DNA from: Terriglobales bacterium
Lineage (GTDB): Bacteria > Acidobacteriota > Terriglobia > Terriglobales > Acidobacteriaceae
Length of the DNA: 36,000 nucleotides
Reading direction: 5' to 3'
NCBI GenBank assembly: GCA_025980765.1
Contig: JAICXB010000037.1
Coordinates: forward strand, 1-36,000
Positions 31,357 to 36,000 of the stretch are shown piece after piece. The position numbers were made by a program, and so were the translations under genes. Within the stretch, counting starts at the first letter, position 1. The number at the start of each line of letters is the position of its first letter. Below the pieces are notes generated by a model. That model did no database searches, was not told the origin of the DNA, and saw nothing but the letters and a program-made list of their open reading frames with translations.

Positions 31357-32091
31357 TCATTCGCATTTCTTAGACTTGCGAAAAACCAGCCAATAGCAAT
31401 GCTGGCGTCTGGTGTGGTGTGCTGTTTTCCACTTGGGATCGATAATAGGACCCTTGCGAATTTTGATGATGCAGTCGCAAGGAGTAAAACCCACTTCTCG
31501 GGCGGCAGCAATAAGTTCTATGTGCGCCCATTGATATCGATGATGGTGAACATAATCGGCTATTTTGGAAAGCAGAATCCCCTCACTCTGCAGAATGCGG
31601 TATGCCTCTTTCAAGAAGGGTGGGAAAGTATGCGAGAAGGTGTAGTGGTTCTCCTTTGACGAGCGTTGCACGAGACCGAACCGATCATTGAAGTCCTTAG
31701 ATTTATCTCTTCCCTGATTTGGAATATGAGGAGGGTCATAAACCACTACATCGAAGGACTGTGAACGAAATGGCATCTTGCTATTGTCAGCAACAAGACT
31801 CGGCTTGTGTCGCAAATCGATGTCCATGCCGATAATCGTCCTCTTACTCCCGCGCCAGAACCGACCGCCATTCACCGTAGCGTCCAGTATCGCGCTAGGG
31901 GGATTCCGAGGATAAAAATCCAACAGCCTCTCCAATAATTCACTATCTTCTCCGAACCAGATTGAAGCAAGCGGTTCGTACCTGCTCGTTCGGTGATTCA
32001 GAGCGGTGTCGGGAACATGCGCGCCCTCAATCAGTTCTTGAAAATTGGCTGGCATTGCAAGATTAAGTTGCTGTTCCATAGTCACAGGCAT
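31357..32091 (-). CDS. DNA methyltransferase of the restriction-modification pair
   Basis: A 244-residue class I methyltransferase. Motif I is ILDATVNGGRFW (68-79), an acidic ribose-binding GMDID at 88-92, ADNSKMPF at 101-108, and the catalytic motif IV VYDPPHIPNQG with DPPH at 119-122. The C-terminus ends in HHTRRQHCYWLVFRK. DPPx in motif IV marks an amino-methyltransferase (N6-adenine or N4-cytosine), but DPPH is not the SPPY usual for CCCGGG N4-cytosine enzymes. A compact protein with no evident separate target-recognition domain is unusual. Its place directly before the endonuclease gene implies it protects the same site. The ATG at 32091 touches AAGGA; an ATG four codons later is possible. 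Confidence 0.82.
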   Translation of the reverse strand: MPVTMEQQLNLAMPANFQELIEGAHVPDTALNHRTSRYEPLASIWFGEDSELLERLLDFYPRNPPSAILDATVNGGRFWRGSKRTIIGMDIDLRHKPSLVADNSKMPFRSQSFDVVVYDPPHIPNQGRDKSKDFNDRFGLVQRSSKENHYTFSHTFPPFLKEAYRILQSEGILLSKIADYVHHHRYQWAHIELIAAAREVGFTPCDCIIKIRKGPIIDPKWKTAHHTRRQHCYWLVFRKSKKCE

Positions 32092-32295
32092 TCCTTAGAA
32101 CCGCAAGAGTGAAAAACTCGGCCCGAATGTGGAAGAAAAGGTGAGAACGCATTCGGCATCCATTTGCCGCGAATAGAAAGCGAATATACACTATGACGAT
32201 GTTTGCTGCCACTGATTTTGATCCGTGATTGATTCGATGAAGGTCCTGGGATGGGACCCGGCAGAATTCAAGAAAATCGATGAGAGAAGCGCCCA

Positions 32296-32922
32296 ATGTC
32301 TGCGAAAACACGTATTCAGCGACCTAAAGACGAACTGAAGAAAGAACTTGTCGAGCAACTGCAGCTTCTGGAGCATGCTTGTACGGTGTTCGACAGCGGA
32401 ATGGAAGCAGCTGGAAAATACATAGCGTTGACGCTTCGGTTATTGCTTCACGAGCATCGCCATTCCCGTGGTCTGCTTCACCAACTCGGGATGAGAGACA
32501 AAATTGTCTTCATTGATACCGCGGGTCCCCTAAGCCCTCGCAACCTCCTTCCCGAGTGCAATCTCGTTGCGCTGCGAATGACCGGGCAGGAGGCGCGATA
32601 CATTCCTGTAGGCAAGCCTCCACGTCCGGAGCGAAAGCTGGCTTTTGCAAAATGGTGGAATATCGAGGTTCTAAAAGATACAGAAGGACGCAAGTTCAGC
32701 CGAGGAGAGCTCATCCGTCATGTTGCCGATACTGACGGTGGCGCTCACGTGGACCCACTGCTTGATGAAGCTTATATGGCTATTTCGCGCAGCAATTCAC
32801 TGGGATGGGTGTTCACAAACGGCGACATTGAACGGGCACTCGAGGGTCGCGCCGAACTCGTGTGCATGAGGCAGATAGCGTATGAAGTGCTGGGCAGTAT
32901 CAAGCATTGCCATAGCCTATAA
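32296..32922 (+). CDS. Unknown protein with DTDGGAHVDP motif
   Basis: A 208-residue protein divergent from the restriction-modification pair. Residues 10-65 are helical (KKELVEQLQLLEHACTVFDS, then KYIALTLRLLLHEHRHSRGL). A central part carries FAKWWNIEVLKD and a striking motif RHVADTDGGAHVDPLLDEAY followed by SRSNSLGWVF. It ends in an amphipathic helix (RQIAYEVLGSI). I have seen similar GGAHVDP proteins annotated only as hypothetical; I know no assigned function. His and Asp residues in the motif could form a metal or catalytic site. Its island location is suggestive of defence but not proof. Confidence 0.75.
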   Translation: MSAKTRIQRPKDELKKELVEQLQLLEHACTVFDSGMEAAGKYIALTLRLLLHEHRHSRGLLHQLGMRDKIVFIDTAGPLSPRNLLPECNLVALRMTGQEARYIPVGKPPRPERKLAFAKWWNIEVLKDTEGRKFSRGELIRHVADTDGGAHVDPLLDEAYMAISRSNSLGWVFTNGDIERALEGRAELVCMRQIAYEVLGSIKHCHSL

Positions 32923-32967
32923 AAACTGTGACATCGGCGCGTGGCTGGAGACAGATCGAATCCTGGC

Positions 32968-33255
32968 TCACAAAGACGCGGCTTCAGACAGGATTTGTTT
33001 TTGCAGATATGGGCTGAGCCCTGCGTCGGTCAGCACCTCGACCTTTCGCCCGAGAAGCTCCGAGAGGTCCTGCTCTAGGCCGATCACATCGAGGAGCGAT
33101 CGTCCGGGCTCGACTTCCACAAGAAGATCGATGTCGCTATCGGCATGCTCATCTCGCCGCACCACTGAGCCGAAGACACGTATGTTTCGCGCGCCATGGC
33201 GCGCGGCTAACGACAGAATCTCAGAGCGGCGGGATCGCAATTCGTCAATTGACAC
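32968..33255 (-). CDS. MNT-type nucleotidyltransferase (toxin-antitoxin type), lone
   Basis: A 95-residue minimal nucleotidyltransferase with the fold signature GSVVRRDEHADSDIDLLVE: Gly29-Ser30 and the Asp41-x-Asp43 metal pair, then GRSLLDVIGLEQDLSELLGRKVEV. Such MntA-like proteins usually AMPylate a HEPN-domain toxin encoded immediately beside them. Here the adjoining gene is convergent and not an evident HEPN protein, so the partner is missing or unrecognised. The start is a GTG without a clear ribosome site. Confidence 0.85.
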   Translation of the reverse strand: MSIDELRSRRSEILSLAARHGARNIRVFGSVVRRDEHADSDIDLLVEVEPGRSLLDVIGLEQDLSELLGRKVEVLTDAGLSPYLQKQILSEAASL

Positions 33256-33353
33256 GAGTGGAATGATAGCAAACCGAGGAGCAATAAACTGAGAGGCTTG
33301 AGGTCACAACGGGTGACCTCAAGTCAGAACTCCGATTGAGTCGTCAGTTTCGG

Positions 33354-34388
33354 CTACTTGTAAGCAACCGCCGCGCTGTACGCCCCTGCCAGCGGAATCA
33401 CTGCGAAGCGCTTGAAGCCTGCTTCCCTGCACCAGTTTTGAAAATCGGCGCCGGAATAGTCGAAGGCGTCGCCGAACTCTATGAGCATGTTCAGCGACGC
33501 CAGCAGGCCGAAGGCGTTTTCGCGGCGGGCGTCGTCGATGATGGCTTCGATTGCTACCAGCGCGCCGCCTGTGGGTAGAGCTTCATAGGCTGCGCGGATC
33601 AGGTGCTTCTTCTTTTCGAGGTTCCAGTCGTGCAGGATCATGCCCATGGTGATTACGTCGGCCTTGGGCAGTGGGTCGGCGAAGAAGTCGCCTGAAGCTG
33701 TGCGAACGCGGTTCGCCAGGCCGGCGGCTGAGATGTGTTTTCTTGCGATTGGTTCCACCGGAGGCAGATCGAAGGAAATGCAGTTGAGTTGCGGATAGCG
33801 CTTTGCTACCTCGATGCACAGCAAGCCGCTGGAGCCTCCTACGTCGCAAAGCGTCTTGTAGGGTGAGAAGTCGAACCTGTCCGCCAGGGCTTCGAAGTTG
33901 ATGCGCGATATGCCGGCCATCGCGGCGATGAACTGCTCCAGCTTTTCCGGGCTTTCGTAAAGCTCTTCGAAGACGCTCCTCTGCCCGTCCTTGGTTTCGT
34001 TCTGCGGAAGGCCTGTGCGCAGCGCCTCGGGCAGGTCGTTCCAGTGCCTGAACAGTCGCCGATTGAGCATGACCATAATGCCGCCGATGTAGCGCGGGCT
34101 GCTGCGGTCGAGATAGAGCGCAGTTGCAGGCGTGTTGGCGTACTTCCCTTGCGGGCCGTCGCCCTCGCGGTCGAGAAACTTCATCGCCACCAGCGCGTCC
34201 AGAAAATCGCTGATACCGCGCGGATGCAGGCCAAGTTCTGAACCGAGTTCTCTGCCCGTTAACCGGCGATTGCCAAGCCTGGTGAACAGATCGAACTCGA
34301 CCGCGGTGAGCAGAACTTTCGAAGACCAGAAGGCAAATGCAGTTTCGAGGATGCGGCTGGGATCGGGGCTGGGAGTGGCGGTGTGCAT
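33354..34388 (-). CDS. SAM-dependent O-methyltransferase (COMT/family 2-like)
   Basis: A 344-residue methyltransferase of the plant-COMT-like or acetylserotonin O-methyltransferase family, common in bacterial secondary metabolism. The N-terminal winged-helix dimerisation domain (AVEFDLFTRLGNRRLTGREL, LHPRGISDFLDALVA) is followed by SAM motif I in DVGGSSGLLCIEVAKRYP, then DLPPVEP and GDFFADPLPKADVI. The catalytic-His region is MILHDWNLEKKKHLI. I use the ATG at 34388 because homology begins soon after it; a longer start at 34424 is possible and neither has a strong ribosome site. No biosynthetic partners are adjacent, so the substrate is unknown. Confidence 0.87.
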   Translation of the reverse strand: MHTATPSPDPSRILETAFAFWSSKVLLTAVEFDLFTRLGNRRLTGRELGSELGLHPRGISDFLDALVAMKFLDREGDGPQGKYANTPATALYLDRSSPRYIGGIMVMLNRRLFRHWNDLPEALRTGLPQNETKDGQRSVFEELYESPEKLEQFIAAMAGISRINFEALADRFDFSPYKTLCDVGGSSGLLCIEVAKRYPQLNCISFDLPPVEPIARKHISAAGLANRVRTASGDFFADPLPKADVITMGMILHDWNLEKKKHLIRAAYEALPTGGALVAIEAIIDDARRENAFGLLASLNMLIEFGDAFDYSGADFQNWCREAGFKRFAVIPLAGAYSAAVAYK

Positions 34389-34440
34389 TGGTTCAGGATA
34401 ACGGACGGTTTGCGGATTAAGCATGCGTCACTTATTGAGT

Positions 34441-34624
34441 TGTCATCCTGAGACCGCGCAGCGGGCGAAGGATCTGCTGCGAATGGATGTGGGCTGATGC
34501 AGTGGGGAGGGCTCTTCGGCCACTACACGTGAACACCTGGTTCTTGCTTGAACAGCCGCAGAACCAGCGTTCAATCCGACGCTTCTTCGGAAGGTCCTTC
34601 GGGCCTTCGGCCATCAGGATGACA
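34441..34624. repeat. Paired-arm repeat (TCATCCTGA/CGAAGGA type)
   Basis: Arm 34441-34475 starts TGTCATCCTGAG and ends CGAAGGATC. Arm 34593-34624 runs GGTCCTTCG to CAGGATGACA, its reverse complement at both ends with a different middle. The spacer is about 117 bases with no gene. The same words occur at 131-310. Confidence 0.75.
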
Positions 34625-34692
34625 GACCACGAAATTGCGGCGCTGGTAGGGCGAGCGAAGTCCTTCAACTTACAACAAACATCGAAGCACCT

Positions 34693-35700
34693 TCACTTCT
34701 CTCCAGCGAAGTACCCGGGCTTGGCTCGGGTGACCAGACCTGGGCGCGTAGTTCGCACCACTACTTTGTGGAAGGCGCCGTCTCGCTCGGGGTTGTGGGA
34801 GTAGTAACCCACCTCATACAACGATCGCAATTCCGCGCCGATATCGTGGAAGGCCTGGTCCAACTCGCCTTTGCTAGCGTCAAAATCGACTGCGCCACTG
34901 TCATGAGAGATCCGCTGCATCACACGAATTCCATATTTGTCTCTCGCTGTGAGATGGTTTCCCGCATCGGTATAGCGAACATCATAGGCAAGAACGTCTG
35001 CGCCCTGCAGCGTCTCGATTGCGTCGATCAGGTGATGAGCGCTGGCGTTGTCTTGTCCATCGCTGAAGACAACCAGCGCGCGCCGGCCACGCGCGTTAGC
35101 CAGCTTCTCCTGCGCTGCGTAGAAAATCGCGTCGAAGAACGCGGTGCCCTCAGTGCGTTTCTCCTTCGGACCGAGTTCGGGGAAGTGTCCTTTGTCGTGT
35201 TCAAAGTCATTGAGATTGCTCATGATCTGCGGCACCGACGCGGTCAGGTCTGATACCAGGCGCAGATGATTGCCAAAGCACAGCAGGAATGCCTGGTCCT
35301 GCGGACCGAGTACGTCCTTGAGGAAGGTTTCAACGTCACGGTGATGGCGATGGAAGAACTTGCTTTGACTGTCGCTGGCGTCGACGATCAGCCCGATCGT
35401 GAGTGGAAGATCGGCGGTCCGGCCAAAGAAGCTGAGTCTTTGGGGAACCCCGTCCTCGAGGACCTCGACCTCATTCTGATTCAAGTCATCAACCAGCTTG
35501 CCCTGCCTGTCGCGAACGCTGAAAGTAATGTTGATCAGATTCACATCGGTCCGGAAATGCGGGGTTTGAGCCAAGAGCGAGGCGGTGAAAAACATCATTG
35601 GCAGAAGATAAAGGTGCAAGCTGCAATGCCGTGCAACACAAAGAGCGGAGCGGTTGAGGACTTGAAGAGAAGCAGTACTTGAATGATGCGTCTGTGACAT
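34693..35700 (-). CDS. Secreted VWFA-related protein (acidobacterial type)
   Basis: A 335-residue protein with an N-terminal hydrophobic export segment (YLLPMMFFTASLLAQ, residues about 31-45) after a 30-residue polar start. The characteristic opening FRTDVNLINITFSVRDRQGKLV, then VEVLEDGVPQRLSFFGR, precedes a von Willebrand A domain whose metal site DxSxS is seen in VDASDSQS, with VVFSDGQDNAS later. It ends YEVGYYSHNPERDG and GLVTRAKPGYFAGE, the usual end of this family. Such proteins are expanded in Acidobacteriota, with unknown binding partners. The ATG at 35666 or 35597 (start of the hydrophobic stretch) could be the true start; the first ATG is kept provisionally. Confidence 0.87.
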   Translation of the reverse strand: MSQTHHSSTASLQVLNRSALCVARHCSLHLYLLPMMFFTASLLAQTPHFRTDVNLINITFSVRDRQGKLVDDLNQNEVEVLEDGVPQRLSFFGRTADLPLTIGLIVDASDSQSKFFHRHHRDVETFLKDVLGPQDQAFLLCFGNHLRLVSDLTASVPQIMSNLNDFEHDKGHFPELGPKEKRTEGTAFFDAIFYAAQEKLANARGRRALVVFSDGQDNASAHHLIDAIETLQGADVLAYDVRYTDAGNHLTARDKYGIRVMQRISHDSGAVDFDASKGELDQAFHDIGAELRSLYEVGYYSHNPERDGAFHKVVVRTTRPGLVTRAKPGYFAGEK

Positions 35701-35898
35701 CCGCTACTTAGACGTTCTAATCAGTGGCTCTATTACACCGTTTTCATGGTTACTGTAAACGGCAAAGAGAAGAGCAACACGTTTATGTGCGCCAACCTCA
35801 GTGGTTCCAATAGCTTCTGCGGACACACACTAATGGCATCTTTCGCCCGGCCGTGACCAAAACCTAATATTCAGAATCGTGCGGTGGAGGCCTGTATT

Positions 35899-36000
35899 GT
35901 GAGCGTCAGACCCTTGCGTTACCTCTGCAGCTTGATTCTCCCGGGGGGGTTATTGCTGCTGGCCTCCGCTTTGGCGATTCACGCGGGGATGCTCAGAGAA
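35899..36000 (+). CDS. Start of an exported or membrane protein (runs off right edge)
   Basis: A GTG at 35899 lies eight bases after GGAGG (35886-35890) and opens a frame that stays open to the window edge. The 34 codons read MSVRPLRYLCSLILPGGLLL followed by LASALAIHAGMLRE: a basic start and a hydrophobic core, as in a signal peptide or first membrane helix. Only the first 34 residues are visible, so no family can be given. Confidence 0.55.
   Translation, partial: MSVRPLRYLCSLILPGGLLLLASALAIHAGMLRE

Noticed and set aside
32296..32922. The unknown protein as a HEPN toxin partner of the MNT protein
   Set aside because: A loose R-x6-H occurs in RHSRGLLH, but HEPN toxins normally have R-x4-H in a final helix and share the operon with MNT. 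Here the genes converge.
1..36000. tRNA, rRNA and CRISPR arrays
   Set aside because: No T-loop-like arrangements, rRNA stretches or regularly spaced direct repeats were seen on reading. The repeats present are palindromic and irregularly placed.

Overview
The window looks like part of an Acidobacteriota (Terriglobia-like) chromosome. The family-level clues are a PadR regulator overlapping a large MacB/FtsX-type permease of the acidobacterial duplicated orphan permease (ADOP) kind, a VWFA-related secreted protein of the acidobacterial type, an N-terminal transposase fragment starting GCDFHP, and high G+C with many short palindromic intergenic repeats. This is inference from gene families; no rRNA or other phylogenetic marker is present.

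Layout. 1-43 is the first 14 codons of an IS110-family transposase leaving the left edge, followed by its upstream non-coding DNA and a palindromic repeat. 367-2472 holds eutBC (ethanolamine ammonia-lyase). 2891-6284 is a same-strand block: an MFS transporter, then a CpxA-like sensor kinase and CpxR-like regulator whose stop and start codons abut. 6497-7643 carries a small membrane protein and an outer-membrane beta-barrel protein. 7821-12955 (minus) holds a secreted M1 aminopeptidase and a secreted beta-propeller protein. 13588-16822 is a class II (B12-dependent) ribonucleotide reductase with a clear promoter and probable NrdR boxes; its reading frame is split in the linker before the C-terminal domain. 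Next are a 51-codon ORF, a YifB/ComM ATPase, the ADOP permease with PadR, a DUF4254 protein, and a proton-pumping pyrophosphatase followed by a strong terminator. 25645-28673 (minus) holds small proteins, a DEAD-box helicase, an omega-like small protein, a cold-shock protein and a membrane protein. A DinB-family protein and a frameshifted alpha/beta hydrolase follow.

30337-33255 is a small defence-type island, visibly poorer in G+C than its surroundings: an XcyI-family restriction endonuclease, an unusual DPPH-motif DNA methyltransferase, a divergent protein of unknown function with a DTDGGAHVDP motif, and a lone MNT-type nucleotidyltransferase. The right end has an O-methyltransferase, the VWFA protein and the start of another exported or membrane protein.

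The most notable non-gene signal is a set of dispersed repeats: a polypyrimidine-rich ~220 bp repeat at 2.6 kb and inverted at 13.1 kb, three ~105-145 bp paired-arm palindromes built on CACGAAGG or CACGGAG units, two TCATCCTGA/CGAAGGA-type paired-arm repeats, and AGC-rich repeats, one of which lies exactly at the nrdJ split. Two adenosylcobalamin-dependent enzymes (EutBC and NrdJ) occur together, but I saw no B12 riboswitch and no microcompartment genes.
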